From NCBI GenBank assembly GCA_028554755.1, contig JAPTOF010000016.1, positions 3,385,001-3,449,000 of the forward strand: a stretch of DNA of 64,000 nt. The letters are read 5' to 3'. The DNA comes from Cordia subcordata. Its lineage: Eukaryota > Streptophyta > Magnoliopsida > Boraginales > Cordiaceae. Position 1 is the first letter of the stretch; each line of letters opens with the position of its first letter. Below the pieces are notes generated by a model. It saw nothing but the letters and a program-made list of their open reading frames with translations. It made no database searches and was not told where the DNA came from. A program made the translations under genes and the position numbers. Shown in pieces: positions 36,576-47,708 of this stretch.

Positions 36576-37231
36576 GGATAATTTTTATTTTTAACTTTAT
36601 TTTTTTAAATACTTTTAAAATTAACCCAATTTTTAAAAGATTTACAAAAGTAGACTTTTCGAGCTTTCGAAATTCGAATTCAAACTCCAAAAATTTGAAT
36701 TCGAACTTCAAAAGTTCGATTATTTTTTTTATCTCTATTAAAAAAAAAAATTTTCAAACAAAAAAATATGATTTCAAACTTTAAAAGTTCGATTTCGAAC
36801 TATCAAAGTTCGAAAGGTGGCTAATTTCAAAAGGTGATCGCAGATCATGTTTTGCTGAGTTTAATTGGTTGACTTGCCCTTGTGTTTGGAGTTTGTTTGT
36901 TTGCTGACATATAATTTGTTGTTCCAATATATTGCAATAATACTTATTATTCATATCTTGCCTATATATTGCAATAATATTTGTTAGATTTTAAGTAAAG
37001 TTTCTGCCTGAGTTCGAACTTTGAAAGTTCGAAATCGTATTTTTTATTTGAAAAAAAAAAAAATTTTTCAACGGGGCAAAAAAATAATCAGACTTTTGAA
37101 GTTCGAATTCAAAATTTTGGAGTTCGAATTCGAATTTCGAAAGTTCGAAAATCCTATTTTTGCAAACCCTTTAAAAATTGGGTTAATTTTAAAAGCATTT
37201 AAAAAATAAGGTTAAAAATAAAAATTACCCA
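36576..37231. repeat. Long inverted repeat (foldback), arms about 220-245 bp
   Basis: The left arm at about 36576-36821 and the right arm at about 37011-37231 are near-perfect reverse complements, separated by about 190 bp. Matching words include TAATTTTTATTTTTAAC, TTTTAAAATTAACCCAATTT, GAAATTCGAATTC and AATTCGAACTTCAAAAGT, and at the loop side CGATTTCGAACT. Both arms are full of TTCGAA palindromes. A transcript would form a long hairpin, a potential source of small RNAs. It begins about 650 bp after the tetraspanin stop codon. A foldback transposon is a plausible origin; no target duplication was fixed. Confidence 0.8.
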
Positions 37232-40200
37232 ACAAAAACCTAAAGGGTTATTTCAGACTGACGATTGATCTTTCTTGGGACATATACTTAGTGCAGGATT
37301 TGAATTAATTATTTAATTATATCATCATTTCGTAAAACATTATAACTTTAGAAGGTCTGGGCTCGTGTAAATTAGTTTTCTTAAAAGTATTTTTTTCCAT
37401 AACTTAAAAAAGTACTTTTTTATAAATTAAAATATTTAATTTTTAAAAAAGTTAAATTCAAAATTTTTAGAGTTTTAACTTTTTTTTTGAAACTAAACCT
37501 AATATCTATATGACTGCCAAGTCTTACGTTATATCAGTTTTGCTATTCTTTTGCGATGTATCATATTTTATGCACATCTTTAAAAAAAGAATAAACATTT
37601 TCTTAAAAAATAAAAAGAAATCTATTACCTTAAAAAAGATGCCTAATAATTGATATAAATGTATCAATTTATATCATTCATGATTTTTTTCTTAAAATTA
37701 TTAGATTTTACAAAAATATGGAAGTTGTATTAAATGTCAGAAATTTAAAATGACAAAATATAGTTATGTTTTACCTCTTACATTAATTATTAAATTTGAC
37801 CATTAATAATTTTAAATATATAAAAATACATATTTCTCTCATACATCATACAAGTACTATTATATTATATAAATATCAAAATAATTGTCAAAAGCACTTT
37901 TGAAATCATTATATAATTTTTAAATTATATAAACATCAAAACTAGTGCCTCTCATTGGTAGACACACTACTATTGTATAAAGTGAGGTACATGCCATATT
38001 TAAAAATGTCACATCTCCTCTTCTAAATTCTAAAGCATTTTTTCCTCTCAAAATTTATTTTCATTAATTTATGTTTTATCTAATTTAAACAATATTTTTA
38101 AGATCAAATAATTTATTCTAATTTAAGTCATATTCATACAAAGATTTTATTTCTTAATCTAAAATAAACATTGTCTTTTTAATTATAAATTATTTCGTAA
38201 TTTGATTATTTGTACATAATTCAACATTATATTTTTTGGCAACTAAATTAATATCTCTATATATATCATCAAATAATGTAATGTCACGCTGTCATCATGT
38301 CATACATTTTTTCCCTCAAGCAAAATTAATCCATCTCTTATTTTTTTTTATATATCATATCTTTTTTTCACTTTGCTAATAAAGTATATATTACTTGAAT
38401 TCTTGAATTTTAAATGACATTTTAATGGATATTTGGATTACAAATATTTATCAATTATTAGATAAATTTTATTCATTGTCTTCTATTCATTTTTGTTATA
38501 AAGAAATGTGGCCTCTATTAAAAATTAGATATTGATATTTTAATTTTCCTTCATGAATAACTACAAATGATAAATTTTACATTTCTAATATAATTGTATG
38601 TCCATACCTTGGAGCTTAAAACAAACTTATTGTTTAAATATAATTTTGTAGAACATTTCAAAATATATATTACATTATTTTTAACTATATATTTAAAAGT
38701 AATATATTTAAATTAATCCTATCCCTTTTTCCTTGGTTTCTAATCCCGATATAAAACTATATCCTTCAATACATATTGTAAAAAAACTAACAAATAACAA
38801 AATTTTAAAAGATACATGCATATTTCATCTCACTTAAGAATACAAAATTTTATAATAAATAATAAATAAATACACAAAAAAATGCATTTCTCGGTATGTT
38901 ATATGGGGTATACTCTAGTTTTACTAATATATAAAAGAAACTAATTTGGTTTTGTTCTTCATACAAACATCATCGTTTGTACCTGCCTTATTTGGAAACA
39001 ACGTCGCTTGAGTGCTTTTCAGAAACTGTATTTTTTTGTCAAAGCTTTAAAACACTCCATTACATGCTTTTGCCAAAGTACTGACTAATTTTCTTTCACC
39101 ACTTCCTGTTCTTTTGCTATTGCTGTCTTTGCCACGTATCAAAGGAGGTATTCACTGTCGCCATTGTTGATGGGTGAGAAGTTCGGAATAAGCATTGAAC
39201 TTATAGTTTTTTGTGCTTACTTTTAGAATTGGATGCTTCTTAATTGGTGTTGTTTCATGCATTTTACATGTTAATGCTTGAAAAAAGAAGTTGGAAGCAT
39301 TATATATGGATTCAAGAGACTTTTGGACATATTTGAAGCTGTAAACATTGATTCTGTCACCTTAGAAGCTCGTTCGGAAGTCCTACGCTGGATTGACTAA
39401 ATTTGACCGAAACTTAGATATATTTTGCAGTGGTTTCAAAAGGAATTGTGATTATTAAAGATTTGCCACTTATTCTAGAAAGAAGGAGATTGATATGGAT
39501 GACTTTTATTTTATTAAGAATTGTAATATTTGCATTTTTATCATTTATTTTGTTATTGGCCATTAAAGAGTTTCCTATCTAGAGGGGCTCTTAGTTTAGA
39601 TATTTTCTATATATTCTCTAGAAAATTACGTAGGATTCATGTAATCAATATTTAGAAAATATTTTCTTGCAATTTTATTTCTTAGTCACCTACTCTCTAT
39701 CAATGGAGTTCTAAATTTCTTTCTAGCCAAAGATTAATCCAGATTTTGATTTCTTCAAATCCCATGTGATCTAATTATCTCTCTTTTTTCTCTTTTATTT
39801 TGATATTTGTGTGCTGATTGATTTAAGAATTAATATTGTCTAATGATTGTTCAATTTTGCGCTCAATTATTCAATTGCTTGATGATAGATAGCCAAATAG
39901 ATTAATTTAATTAATCTAATAATAGTAGTAACTAGGTCTCCTGTGTAAACATATAATATAATTGAGCGATTGCCGCAAGAAAATTGACTTTTAAAATCGG
40001 GTCTTTCTAGAACCTGGTGCTACCATTAGAGAGACCTTACAAGCATTTCCAGAGGTAGGCCATCTAATAGGTAGGACAATATTAGAAAAAATCATAAGGA
40101 GTTTAAACCATTATTAACACTGAAAGGAATATTAGGTTGTTAGGCCGTGTCGACGACCATACCTAATTTATTAAAATAGGTAAAAATCATCCTTGCATCC

Positions 40201-40776
40201 AGGATCGGGATTGAAGACCAAAACTAGGATTACATCCAATGCTAGGCTTTAATTCCATTGATTTCCCTTTTCAGTGATTTTCCAGGTTCATTTTGAATTT
40301 GGATTGCTTAAGTAGATTTTATTTTGTAGTCAGTTAATTTTTATAATTTCTGCCCAATTTACGTACCACACTTAATGGTCCAATACGCTAGACAGATTTG
40401 TTTTATTGTAGTTTTTTGCATTAAATACCTTTATTTGCTTGCAGCTTGTTTGATTAATTTGATTGACATAATAACCATAAATTAACTCATACAATCCTTG
40501 AGGATTCAATCCTATCGCACCACGTGCACAATTAAATTTACAAGGTAAGAGTTAGGCATTTAGTTTTGATGGATTCGACACCTATCAATAGGGCAAAGGT
40601 ATAGCCAGAGAAGCTGAAGAGATATGAGTCATTACTCTACTAGGTGATAACTGATGATCATTCACATGCCTCTTTCTCTCTAGACATATATAATTACATG
40701 TGTATTTATCTCTGTTTATATGATCTTAATAATCTTAACTTTCCTTGTGTTCACACATTGTTCTTCTCTATTTAAG
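37232..40776. other. AT-rich intergenic region with possible retroelement debris
   Basis: No gene is recognised up to about 39000. From about 39650 to 40620 the sequence contains phrases such as CTTGAGGATTCAATCCTAT and AATTAAATTTACAAGGTAAG, of a kind found in untranslated parts of plant LTR elements. No paired LTR, primer site or coding domain could be shown. Confidence 0.4.
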
Positions 40777-40976
40777 GTTTTTTTTGATAAATTGGAGAAT
40801 ATCCAGAATGCTATAAAATGTGGTGGATTAGTTGTGACTAAGGTTGCTTTTATTAAGAATATATTAAACCACCTGCTTGAGACAAAAGGAAACTATACTT
40901 CAAGTACTTGCGAGAGTTGCCTGTTGATGAAATCAAGACAAAGCTTTCCAACTTCAAAGGAATTAGTCCAAAAATG
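40777..40976 (+). pseudogene. Exon fragment of an endonuclease-III-like DNA glycosylase
   Basis: The frame from about 40777 reads NIQNAIKCGGL then IKNILNHLLETKG, which matches the helical region before the helix-hairpin-helix motif in plant HhH-GPD glycosylases of the At3g47830 type. After a 1-bp frame change near 40891 it continues as YLRELPVDEIKTKLSNFKG and then ISPKM, the place of the usual FKGIGPKT hairpin. Splice-like borders are kept (TTTAAG| before, |GTAATT after). The frameshift and the altered hairpin residues show decay. No other exon was found, and the Copia nest starts about 375 bp downstream. It is a relic or captured fragment of a base-excision repair gene. Confidence 0.6.
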
Positions 40977-41345
40977 GTAATTTGATATTCCTTCTTCTAC
41001 AGTAACATAAGGGGTTGATAGTATTCTATGAATATGGGGAGCCAATTTTATATGTTTGAGTGTAGATGGTATATTGATAAAGCCTTTACTATAACATTCT
41101 TGTTGAATTATTTTCTAGGAACTATGTTTATGCAATTGTTTTGGCTGAATCAACAATAAAGCTTGTGCTAGTCTTCAATTCACTAAATTGCTTGCCCGGT
41201 AACAATAGTCAATGTAAAAGGAAAGGAAAGACATAAGGTGATAACAAGTAAAGAAAAGAGATCAGCTGTGATCGTCAAATTCTTTCTTGACCTTTATGAT
41301 TACATTTTTAGTTAAACTCTAATATCTCTCTGAAGGAAACAGTAA

Positions 41346-41350
41346 ATAAG
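41346..41350. repeat. Target-site duplication ATAAG of outer Copia element (left)
   Basis: ATAAG here and at 56440-56444 lie immediately outside the two matching LTRs. Confidence 0.8.
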
Positions 41351-41724
41351 TGTAAGGTCTAGCCTGTATTTTACTAGTATCTGAGGAATATGGGAAGACC
41401 CGCCTTATTTGTTATCTTGCCCTTTTCTAGTTTTGCCTTATTTGAACGCTACCATTAATTGTCTGTTGCCATATTTTGTAGTCCCTGTGTCCTATAAATA
41501 GGAAGTTAGCCTATTGTAATAGGTGTGAAAGAGAAAAAGAGCCGTGAGGCAGTTAGGAGATAGCAATTAAAGTTAGAGTGAGAGTCCATCTTACATTCAT
41601 TATTGATGTTGTCTTAATAAAATTCTCTTTTTGCCCGTAGAGTAGGCGTAGGCCAAACCACGTAATTTTGTGTCTTGAATTTCTCATTTTATTTCATCTC
41701 GTTTACACCACGTTGTCTAAAACA
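41351..41724 (+). repeat. 5' LTR of the outer Copia element
   Basis: It starts TGTAAGGTCTA and ends AAAACA. It is alignable along its length to 56067-56439, including the block TAGTCCCTGTGTCCTATAAA and the tail TTGTGTCTTGAATTTCTCAT. It carries a TATAAATA box at 41493-41500 and an AATAAA at 41616-41621. Confidence 0.88.
41493..41500 (+). promoter_or_regulatory. TATA box in the outer 5' LTR
   Basis: TATAAATA lies in the context TCCTATAAATAGGAA and is conserved in the other LTR at 56209-56216. Confidence 0.75.
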
Positions 41725-41727
41725 AAC

Positions 41728-41740
41728 TGGTATTAAGAGC
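41728..41740 (+). other. Degenerate primer binding site of the outer Copia element
   Basis: TGGTATTAAGAGC lies three bases after the LTR and differs by a few bases from TGGTATCAGAGC, which pairs with the 3' end of initiator tRNA-Met. Confidence 0.7.
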
Positions 41741-41947
41741 TTAGGTTGCAAGTTGGGTATCGTTGTTGTGGGTACATGGGAAATACACGAAAATTTTAGT
41801 TAATTTTTGGAGCAAATAATTGTCACAAAATTAGGACGTGTTTGGCGTGAAAAGAAAAGATTGCAGTACTGCCGTTAAACCATCGTTGCCGGAGAAAGGT
41901 GTCATCGAGAAAGAAGCATGTTGGCAGTTTCACCGTTGAACGAGGAA

Positions 41948-43646
41948 TGTTAGAATTATATGCCCTAAAGACTACTTGCATACGGGTATCGAGCTAGACA
42001 TTCGATCATTATTTATGTTTATAAGCACTTATTACATATATTATCTCTGGTGTATATGTGTGATACATTATGTAAATGTCCAATGATGTAGTCTAATGAC
42101 TTGGGTGCACAGTAAGACTGGACGTACAGTAAGTCCAAAACTAGTTTTAGATATGTCATAAAGAATGTTCATAACTGGATAGTAGTGTTGGGCACTCTAC
42201 CTGAATAAGGCTATAGTGGGGGAGTGTCTTGATAGAGGCGATCTACTTAGGTCATTGGAGGGTCTTTTCGGACTTCGCTTCTAGTGCTTTAGTCACGCAT
42301 TTGACATGACCACCGTGAGTGTGTCTTCTGGAACCGTGCCATTATATATAAAGGACAAGATACTCACTACTTCCAAGCGACCGATACTCTTAATCTTGAA
42401 CATGTGTGGATGAACTGCTAAAGTTAGGGTGTAGCACTTTAATGTACCATGAGAAGAGGTCTAGAGTGATAAGATTGTCTGTCTCGTACATTGGGTGTTA
42501 TGCTCTAATGAATCAAGACATACATGTGCAACATCAGAGTCTATGTGCCCCCTTGGATTAGTCCTATTGGTCATCATAAATCTAGATTTAATGATACTAT
42601 CTTTTAGATGTATATCGGTCATTTAGCTTGTGGGTCGCTCCCTAGATCAAGATATCCATGACCAGCTGGTGATCACTTCTTGGACTAGAGATTCTAAGGT
42701 TTCGATATAGTCTTGGAGGTGATGATGCCTTTTGACCGGCCTTGACTACGGGTGAACATAGAGGGGTATTTTGGTCATTTTTGCTCGTTTGGTCAAAGAT
42801 AGTGGTTACTCGATGTGACCGATTTCTGCTTAGCCAGTAATTTTCCCTGGAGTGGGACTTTGTTCTTTTGGTGGAAATAGACCAAGGTCAAAAATGGCCT
42901 TGATGTCGCCAAAGTAGTGGCAAGGGCATTTTAGTCATTTTAGGAGCCAAGGATAATTTTGTCTGTTGGTCCCTTCACTATCATATTTCCAATGGATGTA
43001 ATTAATTGAGATCATCTAATTAAGTGGATTCTTTATTGAAATGTAAATTTAATAGAGAAGGGAAAAGGATTTTATTCAAGTTTTTCCTTATTAAATTTAT
43101 GGGCATCTCAACAAGACAAGCGTGTCCAATGGAATTAGATATTATGAAGTGGGAGAGAGAAATTAAGATCTTGGGTATTTTATCCATAAAGCATCTAAAA
43201 AGGGTATAGTTGGAAGTTTCATTGTTTCTAGGACCTTACCTAATTAGGGTTGTTGTATACTATATACAATAAGCTACAACATTACCCTTTTAAGTCTTTT
43301 CTCCTTTAGAAAAATGGGTGTAGGGATTTTCACATAGCACATCAAGAACATACACTACTCCATAGATCTTCAATTATAGCTCTCCTAAGTACTTACCCAC
43401 TATATTGCACCACACATCCTAGCTTTGGAAAAGTGATCATAATGAAGAAGACTAATTGGGAGGCTATCTTGGTGGAGATTTCACAAAGCAAAGAGACCGT
43501 CAACTTGGATCTTCAACTCCTTGAAGGTATATCATTTCATCTTCTTGCTTATATATTCAATCACGTTGTGCTTATGTGTACAACTAGCTTTTTATTGCTT
43601 ATTTTGCCATTATATTACATATGTCTTTTAATAATTTTTTTAAAAG
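41948..43646 (+). mobile_element. Candidate solo LTR inside the outer element's leader
   Basis: The stretch begins TGTTAGAATTATATGCCCTA, a start I associate with a group of long plant Copia LTRs. It continues with promoter-like and R-region-like sequence to about AAAAGCA near 43646. It would explain why the leader between the primer site and gag is about 2.7 kb long. I could not find a matching 5-bp duplication, so the right border is uncertain. Confidence 0.35.
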
Positions 43647-44178
43647 CATGATGGCCTATGAGTTATGGTGTAACAATCTCAATCCTAACAAGAAATTCTT
43701 TGGTAGGTGGTTTGTCATGGTTGGTGATCGGAAACACAGTTGAGAAGGTTATTAAAGATGGTGACGGGTGGAGCCTTCATTGGCGTTTGACGGGCTTCTT
43801 GATGACGCAGGAAAGGTCTACATTCGACATGAGTCCTTTGATGTTAACGGTGTCAATTTTGATAGCTTGGATTGGGAGCAAAGTCCGAGTCAAGTCATGG
43901 ATTTTGTTAGGTCATTGGGTTGTAAAGTTGAGTGAGAAAGAAAGCACCAGATTTGGTGTTGTGATATGGTGCATCGATGGTATTGGTTGCTTTGGTGAGC
44001 CTGCGAATATTGGCCATTAGATTGAGAACAAGTTTGATCAAAGGAACTTTGATAAAGTGTTGTGTGGTACAAAATAAGCAAGTGGTCCTTGCTTTCTTGT
44101 TGGCTAAACAAGCGATGCAATAAGATGTTATGGGCGTGTAAAGGCTGCTGTGAGCTCATATTTTACCTGCTAACCAGA

Positions 44179-44430
44179 TTTGACTATTGACCTTTGACTT
44201 TGACCAAGTTTGACCGTTGAATCAGTGTTGACCAAAGCGTGACCGGACTTTTCTCAATGTTTTTCGATGTGCTAAGCTTGTTTTTGCTCTTCGTTTCACA
44301 AAATTCCGCTTTGAAGTACTTATTTTAGGATATCATCAACTTTCACTGCAAATTTGACTTTTAATCGAGTTGACCACAGGGTATCCAAAGGTTTTCGATG
44401 TGTTGGTTCGATTTGACAGTTAGTTTGACC
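44179..44430 (+). promoter_or_regulatory. Cluster of W-box (TTGACC/T) motifs before gag
   Basis: Ten TTGAC cores lie in about 250 bp, nine of them followed by C or T, all on the plus strand just upstream of the gag ATG. W-boxes are binding sites of WRKY transcription factors. Whether they act here is unknown; the cluster could also be an internal short repeat. Confidence 0.5.
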
Positions 44431-44469
44431 AAATTTTGTTCTGAGGTATGTGTTTTGAAAAAGACAAAG

Positions 44470-45600
44470 ATGAGTTCGACTTTAACAAAGTTTGAGATTG
44501 AGAAATTCGACAGTAAGGGCAATTTTAGTGCCTGGAAGATCAAGTTCAAGGCTTTAATAGTCATGCAAGGACTATGGAAAGTGCTTGAAGGGAATATCAA
44601 GAAAGAACTAAAACCAGAGGAAAAGAAGGAATTAGAAGAAAGGGCTATAAGTGCAATACACATAAGCATTTCTAATGATGGAGACAGCCGATAAGGAGAG
44701 AGCGGTCGAGGCCTATAAGGCTCTGATGGATCTCTATGTGTCTAAGTCGTTGACAAATCACCTCTATTTCAAGAAGTGATTATATACCCATGAAAGAACA
44801 CCTTGACAAGTTTAATTCCATTGTGATGGAATTGAAGAACATAAGAGTGACGATGGATTTAGAAGATCTTGCCTTCCTTTTGGTGTGTTCTCTACTGCTC
44901 TTATACGATAACTTCGTAGACACTCTGTTATATGGACATGATAAGATCAGCTTGGATGATATTTGTTCAGCATTAAAGTCCAAGGATTTGAAGAAACATT
45001 TCCTGGGGAACAGAGTAGAGGTTCAAGGAGAGAGATTACTGAGTGGAGCAATGAAACACAAGAAAGGATCTTGGAAGAAGTCAAAACCAAGAGCAAAAGA
45101 TGTGATGTATTTTGAGTGTGGGGAGTGAGGTCCTCTCAATCAACTTTGCTTCAAGAAAAATAAACAAGAGTCAGTGAACGTGGTAGATAATGCGGAGCAT
45201 GAAAGTTCTAATAGTACTGGAGGTGTCTTGTTTGTTACTACAAGACAATGGCAAGACCAATGGATTTTTTATTCTAGTGCTACGTTTCACATGTGTCCTA
45301 GGAGGGATTAGTTTTCTACTTACTCCCGAAAAAGTGAGAAAGTCTATCTTGGGAATAACCTCATATTAGAGGTGGTTGGAACCGGTATCGTGAAGATTAA
45401 GATATTTGATGGCATTATTAGATCTTTCGTGTGTTGGCATGTCCTTGAGCTGAAGAAGAACTTGATTTCTCTTGGGCAGTTAGATTCTCCCAAATGCAGG
45501 TTTCATTGCAAGAATAGAGTGCTTAAAGTGGATAGAAGTTCCTGATTGCTCTTGAAAAGGTTTTTGATAGATAGCCTCTATGTTCTTGATGGTTGTACGA
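44470..45600 (+). pseudogene. Gag and protease remnant of the outer Copia element
   Basis: The ATG at 44470 opens a frame with KFEIEKFDSKGNFSAWKIKF and GLWKVL, the start of Tork/Tnt1-type gag. After frame changes near 44680 and 44780 it continues with HLDKFNSIVMELKNI and the SLTNHLYFKK stretch. The zinc knuckle near 45105 is ruined (an in-frame stop and a lost His). The protease part follows: where DSG-T-HM is expected, near 45270, the sequence reads YSSATFHMCP, so the catalytic Asp is now Tyr. Downstream, LILEVVGTGIVKIK and LKKNLISLGQL are typical of the same protease domain. It is not functional. Confidence 0.75.
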
Positions 45601-45866
45601 TCAAGGGTATTGGGGCTGAAGATGGACAGAACGGTGCCGTCGAGTAAGTGAAGCTATATGGTGATGCTCTTGGGGCCCTGGAGGATGGCAATGGAGGTTT
45701 CATCCGAGAAGAGATACGAGGTGAACGTGTCTCTTGAAGTAAGCAGTGCGATGTTATTACTAAGCAGAGTGGACAAGATGAAGTACCCCTCGGAGATGGA
45801 ACATATGGGGTTGTTTATGCTTTGAACACCGCGGTGGTAAGTGTGCATAAGTAAGGGTTCAATAGG
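45601..45866 (+). other. Internal sequence of the outer element left of the insertion
   Basis: The plus-strand frame has few stops and continues across the inserted element: after removing 45867-55707 it runs on to the stop at 55951-55953. It does not match integrase or reverse transcriptase, and I do not recognise a domain. Confidence 0.4.
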
Positions 45867-45871
45867 AAGGT
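45867..45871. repeat. Target-site duplication AAGGT of the inner Copia element (left)
   Basis: AAGGT is present here and at 55708-55712, directly outside the LTR termini. Confidence 0.9.
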
Positions 45872-47245
45872 TGTGGGTGCAAATATCTTAAGAGGGAGGG
45901 GTGAATTAAGATATTAATACAAATTTTCGTTTTTAAAATTTACAGAAAATTTACAACTTCTAACAAACAATATATCAAACACAAGATAAGCAAGGTAAGA
46001 AAAATAAAAATAGAAATGTAAGGAGAAGAGAAACAAACAATTTTAAGGTAGTTCGGCCAAGCCTACGTCCACTGCCCAAGGAATCTCCCCTTAGGACTTC
46101 AAAAATCTCCACTAAGATGCTTCTTCAAAACTTCGTGAAGCACAAACCAAGTTCTTTACAACCTCTTTGAAGCCTTACTTCAAAGAACCCAAGAGATTTA
46201 CTCTATAGGATTTCCTCACACTTTACAAGCTTAAATGAATATATCTCACAAAGATAAAAACTCTCAAAGTGTGTATGTACTCAAGAATGAGAAAAGATTG
46301 AATCTGAGATTTTCTTCAAGAAGAAAAAGAATAAGCTCTTGAAAGCTCAAATATATTGCAAGAATGGCACAAAGATGGATTGAATGATGATAAACACTTT
46401 AGCACACTTCAATTGATGATTAGAAAGTGTATTGAATGAGTATTTAAAGAGATTTGGGGGTTAGGGATATGGTAGGTGAAGAAGGATTGAGATTTTCGGC
46501 CAGAACGGTAATAAACGACTAGTGCATTTATTACAGCTCCCGTTCAGCCAGTCGACCGGCTGGGTCGTCCGGCTTACCCTTCTCCTTCTCTGACTAGGCC
46601 GCACGCCTTAGCTGGTCGGCTGGGTCGTCCGGCTTACCCTTCTCCTTCTCTGACTAGGCCGCACGCCTTAGCCGGTCGACCGGCTAGGGGGTCCGGCTTT
46701 TCCCTTCACCTCTCTGTTTAGGTCGGGCGACCACCCAGGTCAGCCGGTAGACCGGCTGGGGGCTCCGGGCACTCCAGAATGTGAAGTAAAGCCAGATTTT
46801 GCAGAAAAATAATTAAAGTGCATTTTCACAACTCCAAGTCATTTTGAATAAATATGTAAACGCATGTTGTGAATTGAAACACCCCAAAAACTCATTTTAT
46901 CTCAATGTGTGCATTCAAATACATTTGTGCATATGTTATTTTCAAATGTGCAAGACTTGAAAATTTTTGCTATGACAAAGAAAAAGATTTTGAGCCAAGT
47001 CCACACAATATATAGGCATTTTACAAAAAGAGCAAGAAGAAAAACAAATCCGGTATCCCTTATGGCTTCTCTTCTCCTCCTTATGCCTTCTCATATTTTC
47101 TCTCTTCAAATAAGGCTTTTTGCACATCTTCATATCTTTCAAAGCTTCATATTGATGTCATCTCATTTTCACAAGAAGCTATTTAGTCAAATAATGCATA
47201 TATATATTTTCATCAAAAAAATCAATAATGAATATTTAGCTAACA
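45872..47245 (-). repeat. 3' LTR of the inner Copia element (1374 bp)
   Basis: It is alignable end to end with 54393-55707. It is 59 bp longer, mainly because a 60-bp unit (46561-46620, repeated at 46621-46680) is present twice here and once in the other LTR. Read on the minus strand it starts TGTTAGCTAAA and ends GCACCCACA. A TATA-like TTTAAATA is at 46441-46448. Confidence 0.93.
46561..46680. repeat. 60-bp tandem duplication inside the 3' LTR
   Basis: TGGGTCGTCCGGCTTACCC through GCCTTAGC is repeated with an exact 60-bp period. The 5' LTR has one copy (about 55084-55135). The duplication therefore arose after insertion or during the last reverse transcription. Confidence 0.93.
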
Positions 47246-47247
47246 AT

Positions 47248-47259
47248 CTCCCCCTTTTT
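47248..47259 (-). other. Polypurine tract of the inner Copia element
   Basis: On the minus strand the sequence next to the 3' LTR is AAAAAGGGGGAG, two bases from the LTR start. This is the expected plus-strand primer. Confidence 0.85.
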
Positions 47260-47708
47260 GATGATGACAAAATTTTTAAGATATGAGACAAAAGTACTCC
47301 CCCTTAATATATGCATTCCTTTAAAAAGTGCATTTTTGAGAAAATGCTTTGACTATCAAATTTAAACTCATTTGCAAGGACAAACAGGTAAACATAAACT
47401 CATTTGCAAGAACAAGTAAACATATCAACAAAGCATTCACCATTTACTTCTCCAAACAGAGCTTATGCATCCACCATTTAAACTAATGCAAATAGACAAT
47501 ACCATTCACCAAGGCATATATCACCAGAGCATAAATACCACATTATAATTTCTCCCCCTTTGGCATCATCAAAATCAATATAAAGGCAGGAAAAGAAATG
47601 TATAAAAGAAATAACTTGGTGATCAAAGTCAAGAATGTAAAGATCAACTAAAACTAAAAATTGTTTTCAAGTGGAATGAAAAATGTTTTTTTTCAAAAAA
47701 GAAGAAAA

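Noticed and set aside
36404..37209. Plus-strand ORFs over the inverted repeat
   Set aside because: Both are translations of the hairpin arms (the second is antisense to the first), not proteins.
46909..47286. Plus-strand ORF in the LTR, repeated at 55371-55652
   Set aside because: It is duplicated only because the LTRs are. It runs antisense to the element's transcript and has no domain.
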